A DNA stretch of 31,751 nucleotides from Lingula anatina (GCF_001039355.2 NW_019773948.1:1-31751), one strand, 5' to 3'; counted from the first letter of the stretch, positions 19,293-31,377 are shown. Notes: generated from the letters alone by a model not told the origin. Translations and numbers: made by a program.

Positions 19293-21159
19293 ATTTTAGT
19301 CTCCTCTACAACAAGTAGACATAAACAACATTGACAGTCTGGACAGAGAGGAGAAGTCAGAGCTCCTGGATGCTGCTTATGCTGCACAACAGAAAAAGTT
19401 GGAAGAGATGGTCGTACTCCACAGACTAACAGGTATGGCAGTTAGAAATAACCCACTTTAATCCATATATTATCATATTTGTTTAATTTATTTAGAGAGA
19501 ACCAGTTTTACCATTCTTGGCACTTCAGTCACTCATAATGTACCAGACATTGCTTCTTGGACATGAGTCTTTAGAGACCATGAGGACTGTGTCATTCATT
19601 CATCCATTCATTCATTCATTCATTCATTCATCCTTTATGTGTTTGTTTTGCTCTCTCTCTCTCTCCATTCTTTCTTTCTTTATTTCTTTCTTCTTTCTTT
19701 CTTTCTTTAATGCACCAAGAAATTAATTATTGTTTCTTTCATTTTCAATTTCAGGTATTTCTATCGACCATATTAAACCAGAGGCAATACGAATCTGCTG
19801 GGATACCTCATATGGAGGGGAATTCTTCGAGGCTTTCTATGCCGAGGTGACCCGCTCCAGAGACAAGCTGACGGTGCAGCACCACTCCCTGCCGTACTTT
19901 CTTCCCATCAACTCTCTGATTACCAGACACCTGAATACAGATATCACTGTGTTTGCAGAGACGGTGTCCAGGTATCTGAATGTGTTTGTAGAGAAGAGAC
20001 AGGAAGCTGTTAATGCTGAGGTGAGAATGGAAAGTGTTGAGGGTTTTTTCCTAGTACAAGTACTGTGGTTGAGTAAATGTTATAGTTTTTTTTTCTTCAA
20101 TTACTTGGCTTTTTTTAAATCTATTGAAGTCACAAATCCTTTGATAGAGCTGGAAGTTCTAGGTAAAAGAGAAAAAATTCAACTGACTGTTATTGGCTCT
20201 TCAATAATATTTTGCTCACTCTTGTTTGAGAACTTTTACAACTTTTTGAACAACAGTCAAATTAACATAACTTTTAAACTTAAAAAGTACCCATACTGAA
20301 GGCACACATGCATGCATGCACGCACACCCGCACATCTACACTCGACCAAAAAAGTTCATTATTTTGAATAATTATGAAAAGACCATAATATCTAAAGTAT
20401 ATATTTTAACCAAATATTAATGGATAATTCACCCACCATTCTTTGCTTTTTTTATATACACTGGCAATTTCCCACTAGATAACATAGTTCTTTTTAACTT
20501 TTTGGTTGAGTGTATATACTAAACTTATCCGGTAACGGCCAAACTGAAAAATTCTCACATGACAATTCCAGAAGGAGTTTGGGTTGTATATGTCCAAGCC
20601 TATTGCTGCCAGCCCGTCCTGTGACGTGATTGAGTTCAGCCTGAAGCCCACCATGGTCCCAGGAAAACTCCACACGCAGCTGTTCTATAACGATCTTCTC
20701 CAGCCTCTGCCCACTGAGGTAGAGGTGGAGTGGAGAGGTGGGGCACTAGTGCTTTAATCAATTAATTAATTAACTAGTTATTTACATACTTAACTTATTA
20801 ATAAATTATTTGTGATTATCTGTCTTTATAGTTAGTCATCAATATGTTAACAAATATACTTAATAATTCTGTGTTGAGAAGAGTTGGGCTTCTAATTAAT
20901 TGATTAATAAATTTATTGGTCAATTAGATAATTCTTGTGTTTTTCTATCTTCGTAGTTAGTCATCAATTTGTTCATATATATTCATTTCAGGGGGTCTAC
21001 TCTCTAGCTTTAGAGAACATTATTGATTGTAAAAGACATCTTCCTCTGTTTTCAGGTGAAGAGGGTGTGCTATCCAGAGAAGATATATTCAGAGTCAAAC
21101 AGATATTTCTGTCAAAGTCATTATGCAGTGCTTTGGAAGAGTTGGTCACTAAAGTTTGA
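18040..21159 (+). CDS. CENPO: Centromere protein O (CENP-O), inner kinetochore subunit
   Basis: Exons 18040-18049, 18907-19067, 19300-19432, 19755-20020, 20572-20737 and 21056-21159 join in frame (phases 1, 0, 1, 0, 1) to 279 codons; human CENP-O has about 300. CENP-O pairs with CENP-P in the CENP-O/P/Q/U/R module of the constitutive centromere network. Residues about 5-58 form a charged coiled coil (DLETKSKKESSLKEEEKK). A LDREEKSELLDAAY helix and HRLTGISID lead into tandem RWD-type domains: first HHSLPYFLPIN and FVEKRQEAVNAE, then EFSLKP, LFYNDLLQPLPTEVEVEW and a C-terminal KSLCSALEELV helix. Order and motifs match vertebrate CENP-O. The start is MMFD, with exon 1 only ten coding bases. The donor after exon 2 (GAG/GTGTTT) is weak, but it is the only one that keeps frame. 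Most introns are short, with simple repeats; the first holds a MITE. Confidence 0.87.
18306..18562. mobile_element. Near-perfect foldback MITE with TTA target duplication (PIF/Harbinger-like)
   Basis: The left arm (18306 to about 18427) and right arm (about 18441-18562) are almost exact reverse complements, leaving only a short loop around agttactataagt. The ends are GGCTTCGTTCACATG and CATGTGAACGAAGCC. TTA flanks both sides (18303-18305 and 18563-18565), the 3-bp duplication expected of PIF/Harbinger elements. No coding capacity. It lies in CENP-O intron 1. Confidence 0.9.
18671..18719. repeat. (GT)n microsatellite
   Basis: About 24 GT units in CENP-O intron 1. Confidence 0.95.
19234..19290. 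repeat. (AT)n microsatellite
   Basis: About 28 AT units ending only nine bases before the acceptor of CENP-O exon 3, so it takes the place of a normal polypyrimidine tract. Confidence 0.95.
19594..19632. repeat. (ATTC)n microsatellite
   Basis: ATTC tetranucleotide run in a CENP-O intron, followed by CT and TTTC runs up to 19710. Confidence 0.9.
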
Positions 21160-22148
21160 TGGAGGAAAAAAAACTGAAACTTTAAAGAGCTCATGTGCTG
21201 GTCAGAGGAGCTTTTCAAACAGTTATGGGAAGGTGACCTTCATTGGGAGATCAAAGCAATAATGGAAAAACGCGACCTTCACTTAATATAAAAAAGACAA
21301 CAATGGGAGAGTTCTTTTGTTACCTACTTGTATCTTCACAAGCAGAGACCCCACAGTAAAGAAGGTGACTGTTGTAGTTGATTGCTTACTTTTGCTATTT
21401 AACAGTGGAAGGAATAATTGCACTGCATTGTGAGCTTTTCATCTCAAATGTTAGAAAGATATATCACTGGGAAAAGCAATAATGCTTTGTACAGGATGTA
21501 ATTTTTTGATTAAAAGAAAAAAAAATAACATCCATTGCTGCCTCACTTCCTCCTGATTTTTTGAGATGGTTCAATACACGTTTGATGTAATTGTTTAGGA
21601 ATTGAAAACGGAAACAAAATAAGTGAAAAACAGTATACATCTGGTGTTGTTTCTAAAAGTTTTTGTTTTTGGATATTTGGAGACAAGGTTAGAAGAATTA
21701 AAGAAGCAAAAAAAAAAAATAAATAAATAAATAAAAATAAATAAATAAATAAATAAAATAAATAAAAATAAATAAATAAATAATAATAATAAAAATAAAT
21801 AAAATAATACTGCAATTCTGGTCTCATGGCATTTACATGTAATTGAAAAAAAATATATATATGTTGAACTATTATTATACATGAAGATGACAATTTGAAA
21901 AACAAAGCAAATAAATAGATAAAAAGTTGGTACAAAAGCACATCACTCACAGTTGAACATTTTCCATCGGGTTGCATCATATCAAGAACGAATAAACTCT
22001 TGATCCAATAAATAAACAAAATTTTTCTAATTGTTAAAAATTTCAAAAAGCTGCAAATGATTTTGGATTAGCTCCTCTTGGATATCAAAATATTAAAGTT
22101 GAAGGTCGTGACCTGCAGGTGCGTGCGCATACGGTCGTTACAAACAAA
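21160..22148. other. CENP-O 3' region and PASK upstream region
   Basis: About 1 kb between the CENP-O stop and the PASK start. It holds a possible poly(A) signal ATTAAA at 21509-21514, a long AAAT-type repeat at 21711-21812 and the PASK promoter at its right end. No other gene is seen. Confidence 0.6.
21711..21812. repeat. (AAAT)n imperfect microsatellite
   Basis: A-run followed by AAAT, AAT and AAAAT units. It makes the apparent Y/F/L-rich minus-strand frames seen here. Confidence 0.9.
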
Positions 22149-22157
22149 ATGGCGGAT
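22103..22157 (+). promoter_or_regulatory. PASK proximal promoter: palindromic AGGTCG-TGACCT, NRF1-like and YY1-like sites
   Basis: AGGTCGTGACCT (22103-22114) is a near-perfect inverted nuclear-receptor half-site pair. GCGTGCGCA (22121-22129) resembles an NRF1 site. CAAAATGGCGGATG (from 22145) resembles a YY1 site, with the initiator ATG at 22149 inside it. YY1 sites overlapping start codons are known in housekeeping genes. Factor binding is inferred from motif similarity only. Confidence 0.45.
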
Positions 22158-24834
22158 GAATCAAACAGGTGAGCATCGAGCATTAGAGCTTTTCAATGGT
22201 TTTAGAGTTGATAAAAGCCCAATTTTACGCTAAAGCATAAAATGCAAAACATGATAATTATACTTATACTCAAAAGTTAATGAAATTTCATTTGAAAGGA
22301 AATACAGCAACTTTAAACACTTCTTTTAAGCTCGCATTCCTTTTCCGAGTTAAAGGAACGACGTTATCGGAACTTGTCAAATTTGAAGTTAAGAGAAGTA
22401 TATTCCCATTGCACTGCATTGCTATTTTAATAGCTGTTCAGTAGTCAGTAGGGAATGGATTTTTATAATTAATATTAAAATGTAGAAAATAACCTAGTTA
22501 GCTGTAGCTTGCAGTCTTCTCTCTGGACTTGGAAGTTGAATGTGTTATGGTATTCAATGTTCACTTTAGGGTACTTTTGTGGTATACCCCCCCACCCTGT
22601 AACTTTCTGTAACTTTCACTTTTCAAACAGTTTTTTACATTTTCTTGTTCATCTATGTCAAAGCTGTTGAAATAAAAAGCTTTTGTAATTACCTGTGGAC
22701 TTTTTATTAGTTTTAATCACGTTTAATCCAGCCCATTGAAATACAATGTTAGAATCTTCAATTTACACCCGCAGTCAATAACTTGCCGCGTTTTCGTTGG
22801 CTAACTCTAGGGTAATTTTATGTGAACAAGTAGCTAATAATAATTTCACAGAGGAAGTCCAAGTATACAATGTATCAATTCCTATGTTCACATAAAATAA
22901 GGTAGAATTAGCCAACGAAAACGCGGCAAGTTGTTGACTGCAGGTACATCGTAAATTTTCACATTGTATTTCAATGGGGTGGATTAAACGTGATTAAAAC
23001 TAATAAAAAGACCACAGGTAATTACAAAAACATTTTATTTCAACAGCTTTGACATAGGTGAAAAAGACAAAGTAAAAAAATGTTTGAAAAATGAAAGTTT
23101 CAGGAAGTTACAGGGTGGGGGGGTATACTACAAAAGTACCCACTTTAGTACTAGTATTGATCTTCCTTTCTATCGATCCGAAAAGGGGCAACAAAGGATA
23201 CACGGGGGATTGTTTTATATATCACCTGGTTTTGGTTAATAGAAAAGGTAACTCCGGGACACGTTAAGGGCCACGGAAAATGTATATAAATGACATGTTT
23301 TAGTTTTTTTTTTTAAGAAGCTTTGAACATATGCACCGCACACCCTGCCGATTTTGAGTGTTAAAATAATCTAATATAGAATAATTTGCAATGCTTTTTT
23401 AAATTAATGAGATAAGAATGAAAACACAGATGAACATGACATTAAATTCTAAATGCAGTACTAGTAAGTGATTTGCTTTTTTTTTTCATTATTTTGGCAT
23501 TGCACAATTATGAATTGTGAAATGATTCAAGCTACATAAAGGAGGACAGTGTAAGGACATATTTAATGAATTTTCTTTGATTAAACTTAATTTGTTTCTA
23601 ACTAAGCAACACGTGATCTCCCATTCCTTATTCTCCTCATGTAGTTCTGTACAGTACATAACAATCTGGGAAAATTAAAAAAAAGTATTTTACCCATACA
23701 TAGTCCTGCACTTTTCAAAGTGCCATCCTTTCCAGCATTGACTTCTAGGCTACATGTACTTACAACTGTGTCAAGAAGGTTGATATGTGGCAAAGTTTTT
23801 CAGGAATTGATAAATCAGATTATTTTTGATGACATTAATTCTAGACATAAATTTAAGAAAATGATGAAAATTTTAAATTGTCCACTGATATGTTCAGGAA
23901 TGGTTTATGTAGTTTAACACATGTTTAAAAATCTTACCCTTTGTTCCTTTAATGTATCGTCAATTAGTCATGATTTTCAAATAGAATTTTCAAACATTTA
24001 TGCATTTATTTCCCAGGATGCCAGACCAGTGCAGGACCCCTGAAGGACTCGGCAGTGGTGTGCCTGCTGTCAAACTGAACTCCAGTCTTCCTTCTCACAG
24101 GGTCAGATCCCCACTGGACTCCCCCTTCAGCAGGAGCTTCATGTCTCCCTCGGTAAGTATAACTGTTCACTACTGGATTCTCCCTTCAGCAGGAGCTTCA
24201 TGTCTCCCTCGGTAAGTATTACTGTTCACTACTGGATTCTCCCTTCAGCAGGAGCTTCATGTCTCCCTCGGTAAGTATTACTGTTCACCTTGGAAAGAAA
24301 GAGAGATGAAAAAAAATTGAGATTCAGAGTGATGAGAACACTGGGAAAAACAGTACTTGGTACAGCATCACATCTGAAAGCCTAGTTGCTGACCCCCCCC
24401 CCCCCCCCCAATTACATGTGTAAATAAATGAATAAGTAAATTAATTAATTAATTAAAAGAAAAGAAAAGAAAGTAAATGAACAGTAGATAAAATGCAGTG
24501 ATAAATTTAAAATATTTTAAAAGAAAAAATAATGATAATAACAATAGATTTATATTAGTGAAATGAAATCACACAGTAAATGGCTGCTAATTGACAATAA
24601 TCAGATCATCATAAGCTGCCTTGGCAGTTATTACAATGTGCCTTTATTTATGTTGCTTCAGTCTCCATGGCAACTGGTAAACACAGTTGATTGCTTCGTT
24701 TGTAGCTTTGTAACTGGTGCGGTATGACATGTTTCAAAGTGGTTTTAAGATTTATATGTTGCGTGTTGGTTGGGTATCTGATATTGGTGTCTTCTACTTT
24801 CTCACCTCCCCCATCTCTCTCTCTCTCTCTCTCT

Positions 24835-24877
<43 letters not shown>

Positions 24878-26212
24878 GCATACTAGTATGCAAGTTCATC
24901 CACATAATACATCTACATACCTTTTCATATCCTCTGAAGTTCATTACTTTAGGTCTTCTCTCACCCTAAAACACAGTGCTATTTGAGACTGTCACAGGCA
25001 AGAGTTGCCATTCACATACCCATCATGGTAATGATTTTGGCATTATCCAAAATCAATTTCACGAAGAACAAAAGGGATCACAAAATAAGACTATATTAAG
25101 ATTTGCCACTTGCTTGACATCCCTCATTGATTTTCTTCAACATAAAAAGAATCTGTCTGAAAGTGAACAAATACAATCTTTTCCAGTTCATTTTGCACTG
25201 CATAGGGACTGATGGAGGTTGTTATAATGCAAGCCAGCTAAAATCAATGACAAATAAAAGATACTTCCTGAGTGAGAGCAAATATGATCTTTCTCATTCA
25301 TTTTCTATGGTCGTAGAGCACTGAATGTGGTGTATTATAACGTGTCTACCTGGCAACTAATCAATCCCAGAGGTGATTTATCGTGTAATGTGGCATAAAC
25401 TCATATTCTGACCAATGAAATATGCATGAGAGCAGCAACTTTACTGAGCTTTAACTGGCTTCTGCACTGTATGTGTCTGGGCTGGGTTCGCAGAATAAGC
25501 TGCTTGAGTTGGTGATAAAGGAGAGAGATATTATATACAGATTGTTGGACATATTTTAGTCTTAGTAGAATATAATGCATCTGAAGATCAAGATTGTGTC
25601 AATAACCGATGGGACAGGTTTAAAAGACCACTATTGTGGTGAAGTTTTAGAACAGACATATTAGATATATGAAAGCATGCATCTTGGAGTGGATTTTACT
25701 GAACTAGACATAAAAAGCTAATAGACTGAGGAACAAGACTGCAAGATAATATACTTCTTAGAAAGCCTTTACTGAATTGCTTGCAAAATGTTCATTTACT
25801 AGTATGGAAATATTGCTTTTAAAACTGATTTGAAGTAGTTTTGAAAATGGGCATCAATACATCAAAGGGAAAAGGAAAAATTCAGGTATTACACTACACA
25901 TCAAAAGTTACAAACTGTTGTTATTTCTGATGAGAAATAACAACATTATTGCAGAAATTTTTAGTTTATGTTTGGATTTTTATAGCCATTGTGCTAATTA
26001 TAATCATTATGCTAAGTAATAATCATGAAATCAGAGTAGTTTAAAAGTACTTGGAATTTCTTTGACACACATTTCATGTTGCCAAGTTGTGAGATTTCCA
26101 AGGTACTAATTAGTATAATTTTCCACCAGGAACCTTAAATGAATATCTGCAGTTTGAACAAGTGTCTTTAGGTCCGAAATTATGGAACCCAATGTCTTCT
26201 GATAGAATGCAA

Positions 26213-26267
<55 letters not shown>

Positions 26268-26429
26268 TTGCGCAAATCTCTTCAGGGCCGTAAATTCTGG
26301 AACCCAGCATCTTCTGGTCCCTTGCAGAATGTGAAGAACACCCTGGGGACATTCGGTACCCCCTCCTATCCCTCCCCCCTGGACAGGATCAGGACAGGTG
26401 AGGGCGGTTAATGGGTTTTTTTTATTCAA

Positions 26430-26495
<66 letters not shown>

Positions 26496-27523
26496 TATAA
26501 TCAGATGTTAAATTCAATATGAAAAATGATATTGTCAAATATCTGGGTTGCTTTAGTCAGGTGAAGATTTAGAATTGAATCAATGATGAATTTGAAAAAG
26601 AAAAGAAAAGAAAGACAAATTGAGAGAATCAAGAATTATTTACCTAGCCAAATAATAATGTTTTACAGCATTTTGCTACAAATAACTTTCTGTCCCTGTC
26701 AAATTAATTGTTGTATCATTTGTATAGACAAAATGAACAAAATAATATTTGGTATGGAAAATAATTACATGTTATCTCGTAGGGAAAAGAGAGCGTGCAG
26801 CACAGTTAGGTTTGGACAGCAATGATGAAGAGCCGTCGTTTGAAGGGAACCAGTCGTTCCCTAAACCTCTCAAGTCCCAGTACAAGGTTGACAAGACTCC
26901 TGAGGTCAAGTGTGCTCTGGATGGGTTCAAAGGTAACTGGAATGTTCAGACCACGTGAATTAAAGGGATAATAACTCTTCATTTTGGCCAAAAAATAAAT
27001 TTTCCTGGAGTAAACAACAATTTTCCCATACTTACCAATGGTTAATGAATCCATTTTTACATTCAAAGTTATAGTCCCTGATTTTTTTTCTAAAAAGTTT
27101 GTTTTTTGTTATAATCTCTTAAGAGATTATAATAGAGTATAGCCATCAATGGAGGTCACATGGTCCGATGACAAGCTCAGATATCAGAATAATAGCCCTA
27201 ACCCCGTTTTTTATGGTAAAACAGAATATATTATATTTTTATGAGTTGTTCACAATGTTTTTATTGTGAAATATAGATCTCATATGAAGAGTTATTATCC
27301 CTCTAATAAAGTTTAACATGTATTCCCTGTTGGTTTATACTGATTTCATTTCATCTTAAAAGTCATAAGACTGTGGACATATAAATTTATTGATTTTGAT
27401 CTCCTCTACCAGAGAAAGATTTCATTATTCTTTTCATTACCTTAGGGTTTATCATTTTGTTTTCATTGATTTATTTGCTGATATGCTTGTTGCCAGACCA
27501 TCATTTTCTCTTTTTGCTGAAAT

Positions 27524-27562
<39 letters not shown>

Positions 27563-30500
27563 TTTGTGTTCCTGATATTGGTTAATGGATACACTTGTTA
27601 TCAGTAAGGTATTATGTCCATCTGAACAGTTTTTACGATTAATTAACCAAAACATATTTTGGTGATTTCTTTCAGGTGATGGCCTCCATGAGTTCAGTTT
27701 CTCCCCAGGGTTATCCAAGGGGACATTCTCTCCCGTCCCTATCCCAGGGCCAGATCCCCGGGCCAGTATGTCCCTGGGGACCAGCTGGTCCTTCTATAAC
27801 TACGTGGGAGGAGGGGAGGTCGGGATGACCTTTCCCACATCAGTCAGGAACCCCAACAAGGCCATCGTGACTATCAAGGCTCGTAGTACTGAGGTTTGTG
27901 TGTGTCTTGATGAATGTTGTTGAAATTTATATTAGATTACAAAGAATGGGACAAAAAAGAAAGCAAGACAGATGTGTTACTTACTTTGTTACAGTTTGAA
28001 TTTTAGTCTCTTTCCCTCTTTTATTCCGTTCCTAACACAGGTTATAATATGCAAGTCTTTGCTTCAGTCTGACATTGTGCTAATCAGAACATTCCAGTGA
28101 ATTTTGCTATTTTAAAAAAAAATTATTAATAATTTTTTTCATGTTCTTACGCTTTAGATTCTCATGGCCAATGAAATGGCCTGTGAACTGTTCGCCTACA
28201 ATGAAGATGAACTGATAGGTGCACGTCTCACTGACCTAGTGCGTCTGAAGAAGAAGGAACAGGAAGCACTGATGGAGACGGAACTAGAGGATGATGGGAA
28301 GGTTGTGTCTGTGGCGGGGAAAGTGGTAAGTATCGAATTAGATTGACTGTTGCTAAGTGATATTTTCATCATTGGGTAAGATTACTGCAGTTTTGGCTTA
28401 CAGAAATCAGAAGTGTTTCATCGAGATTAGGATTAAAGAAACTGCCTGCTACAGAGAGAAACCTGCTGTGTTTAGCAATTATTTGTTATTATCATTATTG
28501 GCATTATTATAATCATTATTCTTGTTATTATTATCATTATTTATTTATTTATTACTATTATTATTATTATCAACAGTCAGGCTATATTATTTCCTATTAT
28601 TTCCAGTTTGATGCAGTAGACTCCAGTGGGGTGGTAGTACCAGTGTCTCTGTGGTTGAAGAAGCTGCCTGTCATGGAGGGAGAACTACGCTGTATAGCAG
28701 TAATGGAGCCAGTGGAGAGGACCACAGCTTCTGTGACTTTCGACAGCTCTGTGAGTTGGATTCCAGTCTTCAGCATTTCCATTTTCCAGATTTTTTTATG
28801 AAAGTCCGTAATGAAGATTAAACCCAAAAAAAGCGGCTTAAATGTTGGACTGAAATTTTGTGAAGTTCTTGTTTTTATGTACAGACACAGATGTGTCTGT
28901 ACATATTGCCATCACCTGCGTCTGTCGTCGCCGTCGCCGTGCACTTTCAGCATTAACACCATAAGTGGAAGACAGTTTTACTTTTTGGCTTTATATTTAC
29001 AGAGCTGATGAATATTCATAAAACGCAGGTCAAGTTCGAAAATCAGCATGATCGGGCCAATTCGTTAGTACGATGTAAAAACTATGTTAAACCAATTGCT
29101 CAATTTGTAATAGACATTGTTATCTTTCTGGTTCTAGGGCACCGTCCTCCTCTGTGACCAGCAGATGGCGTCACTGCATGGCTACAACTCGCCTAATGAC
29201 CTGATAGGGACAAAACTGACCAGTTATATCCCAGCGGTCAGACTGCCCTCCTCTGGCTCAGCACTGACCAAGGTGAGTACGGAAACACAGAAATGTGTCT
29301 TTCATAAAGTTTTTCTGAAACATTAGAGTGAGAAACAACTTCTAAAATGGTCCAATTGGGCTTAAAAATTTTGATGAAGTCCTGGTTTTTCAAAAGTATT
29401 AAATTTTTTTGGTGATCAGAATCATTAACTTTGGTACAAAATTTCATTTGAAAAAAGCAGTGTTTCACTCTTATCAGCTTAGTGAGGATGACTCACAGGT
29501 TAAGCAACATTCAACGCCCTGGGGCATTCAGCCTGAAGACTCTTTTGTGATAAAAGCAGAAAGTTTTTTTTTCACAAAATTGTGTTCAAAAAGTGAGTGC
29601 GTCTCATCACCAAAAGTCTTTTTGATTTCAACATATTGGAACCATGAACACTGTAACACATGAAATTGTATTATCCTTGTGATATAATGCAGTTATAGTC
29701 AGTTTCTTTGGGAAATAACACGCTGTTGTCCCTTCATAATAATCTAAAGGTTTTCCATTCCCTGTGGACCTGGTCTGCACTGTATAGATAAATTCTTCCA
29801 GATTAAACCTGAAATCTGACTATTTGGCTGTTGTAATTTTATTCTCCCTGGACTCCCTGAATAGGTCTGCCTTCCTTTGGTACTTACATTTTCCAGATTT
29901 TATTTAAAAAAAAAAAACACTTTCATGTCTGTATATCAAAATTTTGTATATCCAATTTTAACAGGAAATAAAGAAACAGAGAGCAACAGGAAGAACAAAA
30001 GATGGCGCCACATTCCCTCTCAGTATTGCTATCAGGAAGACAGATCCTGCCAAGGAGACAGACAGACTACCACCTCAGCCTCCTGACTTATACAGCATAC
30101 CAAGAACCAGCACTGGGGGTGAGACATTGGAACTCTCCTGTCTTCTAAATATTAATAGACAAACATGTCCCTCTAGTTGATTTTAGCATGATACACTTAC
30201 CACTATAATTTTCTTAGCATGAAAGGAGATATTTTAGTGATCTATTTCTTGCATGTTTTATTTCTTTAGAATATATTTATGTCATGGCATTTTATGTTCT
30301 AAGGTACACTAAACTGTTAATATTTACTTTTTAACATTTATTTATCCTTGTTTTACATTGACCCGTATGTCACCTGTCCTTCATTCGTAGTTGTGGCAAA
30401 ATCTTTGCATGTATTTGTTTTCCTTCCCTCTCCATCCTCCAATTCACAGTATTTGATCTCTTTATGGCATGTTTATGTCCTTTTCTAATACCTTTTCGAT

Positions 30501-30990
30501 TCACATCCAGTGGGGAAAAAAAAGAATCTAAGATCAGATGTGTTAGATACTTAATTACTTTGATAGTATCACTAATCTACTGCAGAAGTCAGAGAAGTAT
30601 TGGAAAATTCTGAGTCTGATTTTTAAATTTAGCAGTAGGTTGGAGAAACTGTGATAGTAATTCAAAGATAAAGAAGAAATCGATCCAAAGATAAAGAAAA
30701 AAGCGATCCTTCAACACTATCTAAATTTGAAACAAGAGGCAAATTGTTTTGTTGGAGAGAGGAAGGGGCAAGGATTTCCTTTGAAATGGACCAACTCTTT
30801 ATTTGTAGTCTCATGTCCCTCTTTGCATGCCTTCCTCTGTATTTTTATTTTCATTTTCTTCCCTGTGAAGATTCTAGTAACATATCTATGGTGGTGGGAG
30901 GGAGAACGCCTGATGTCGATGTGTCACTAGAGCCCTCTGGTGGCTGTATTAATGACGCCTTTGAGAGTAGTTTCACTCTGGACCAATCAG
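22149..30990 (+). CDS. PASK: PAS domain-containing serine/threonine kinase (PASK), 5' part, kinase domain outside the window
   Basis: Exons 22149-22168, 24017-24152, 26286-26397, 26783-26932, 27676-27893, 28158-28325, 28607-28750, 29138-29272, 29965-30118 and 30871-30990 join with phases 2, 0, 1, 1, 0, 0, 0, 0, 1 and leave an open donor at 30991. That gives 452 codons. Residues 1-190 are low-complexity, Ser/Pro-rich sequence. The first PAS domain is about 195-316 (NPNKAIVTIKARSTEILMAN, ELFAYNEDELIGARLTDLV, VVVPVSLWLKKLP, VMEPVERTTASVTF). A second PAS-like segment is about 317-400 (GTVLLCDQQMASLHGYNSP, TSYIPAVRLPSSG, RTKDGATFPLSIAI). These blocks match vertebrate PASK in order and wording. PASK is a nutrient-responsive kinase that regulates metabolism and translation, restrained by its PAS region. 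The start lies in a YY1-like context. Introns hold a 571-bp foldback transposon and several microsatellites. Confidence 0.88.
22570..23140. mobile_element. 571-bp long-TIR foldback transposon with 8-bp target duplication
   Basis: Arms of about 255 bp (22570-22824 and about 22886-23140) are inverted copies, starting ggtacttttgtggtatac and ending gtatactacaaaagtacc. The duplication CACTTTAG flanks both sides exactly (22562-22569 and 23141-23148). An 8-bp duplication fits hAT, P, Merlin or similar superfamilies, but the GGTAC ends do not settle which. It has no coding capacity. It lies in PASK intron 1. Confidence 0.9.
24112..24289 (+). repeat. 59-bp repeat triplicating the exon 2 end and splice donor of PASK
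   Basis: Three copies of a unit containing cttcagcaggagcttcatgt followed by ctccctcg and GTAAGTAT place identical donors at 24153, 24212 and 24271. Only the first keeps the PASK frame. The second adds 59 bases (a frameshift), and the third adds 118 bases and includes an in-frame TAA at 24213. Copies two and three are nearly identical to each other. Confidence 0.9.
24391..24409. repeat. Poly(C) run
   Basis: About 19 consecutive C bases in a PASK intron; exact length uncertain. Confidence 0.85.
24815..24870. repeat. Compound (CT)n-(CA)n microsatellite
   Basis: A CT run followed by a CA run in PASK intron 2, giving artificial S/L and T/H repeat frames. Confidence 0.95.
25847..25885 (+). CDS. 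PASK: Candidate alternative first exon of PASK with N-myristoylation signal
   Basis: ATG at 25847 in a good context (gaaaATGg) opens 13 codons, MGINTSKGKGKIQ, ending at a GTATTA donor in phase 0. The next PASK exon (26286) starts in phase 0, so splicing would give MGINTSKGKGKIQ-GRKFWN in frame. The peptide has Gly2, Ser6 and a lysine cluster, the Src-like pattern for N-myristoylation plus basic membrane contact. A CCAAT-like element and ATATGCAT lie upstream at about 25410-25425. Chance is possible, because a match of start, donor and phase over such a short exon is not rare. Confidence 0.35.
26212..26268. repeat. (TTA)n microsatellite
   Basis: About 19 ATT units ending 17 bases before the acceptor of the PASK exon at 26286. 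Confidence 0.95.
26436..26491. repeat. (AT)n microsatellite
   Basis: About 27 AT units shortly after the PASK exon ending at 26397. Confidence 0.95.
27521..27565. repeat. (TTTA)n microsatellite
   Basis: About 11 TTTA units in a PASK intron. Confidence 0.95.
28485..28571. repeat. Imperfect (ATT)n microsatellite
   Basis: Interrupted ATT and ATC units in the intron before the PASK exon at 28607. Confidence 0.85.
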
Positions 30991-31377
30991 GTTTGTGAGG
31001 CATTGCTTGAGGAGATTTATCAATACTAGTAGATGTAATGTGAATGAAATTGTGATGGGTTTTGATATTTGTCCATTTTATGTATCTTTTTGTGTTTGTT
31101 ATTAGAACCTAATGCCTTAAAGCTATGGTTTTAAGTGATATGTAAAAGTTTTTTTTAATGTTTTTTGTTTTACGATCCATGTCAACATCAGAGTGCTCTA
31201 TACACCTTTGTAAATTTCAGAGTAGATTAATGAATAAATGAAATGCAGGTAGATGAATAGATCATATAGATGTACACCCTGTTTCCAGCTTCCTGCTTTT
31301 TGACAATTGTCAGGGGATGACTGAATAACAAAGTAGTGAATGCATTTGTTTTATAGGTGTATTCAATGAATATTTAT

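Noticed and set aside
19196-19387. Minus-strand frame with a YI repeat
   Set aside because: Artefact of the AT microsatellite; overlaps the true CENP-O exon at 19300-19432 on the other strand.
21543-22046. Long minus-strand frame of mostly Phe, Leu, Tyr and Ile
   Set aside because: Produced by the AAAT repeat; resembles a membrane protein only by composition.
24976-25324. Two plus-strand frames of 65-78 codons in PASK intron 2
   Set aside because: No splice sites in a compatible phase and no domain signal; the region looks like a degenerate internal duplication.
26106-26429. Minus-strand frame with a poly-Asn tract
   Set aside because: Poly-Asn comes from the TTA microsatellite; it overlaps a well-supported PASK exon on the plus strand.
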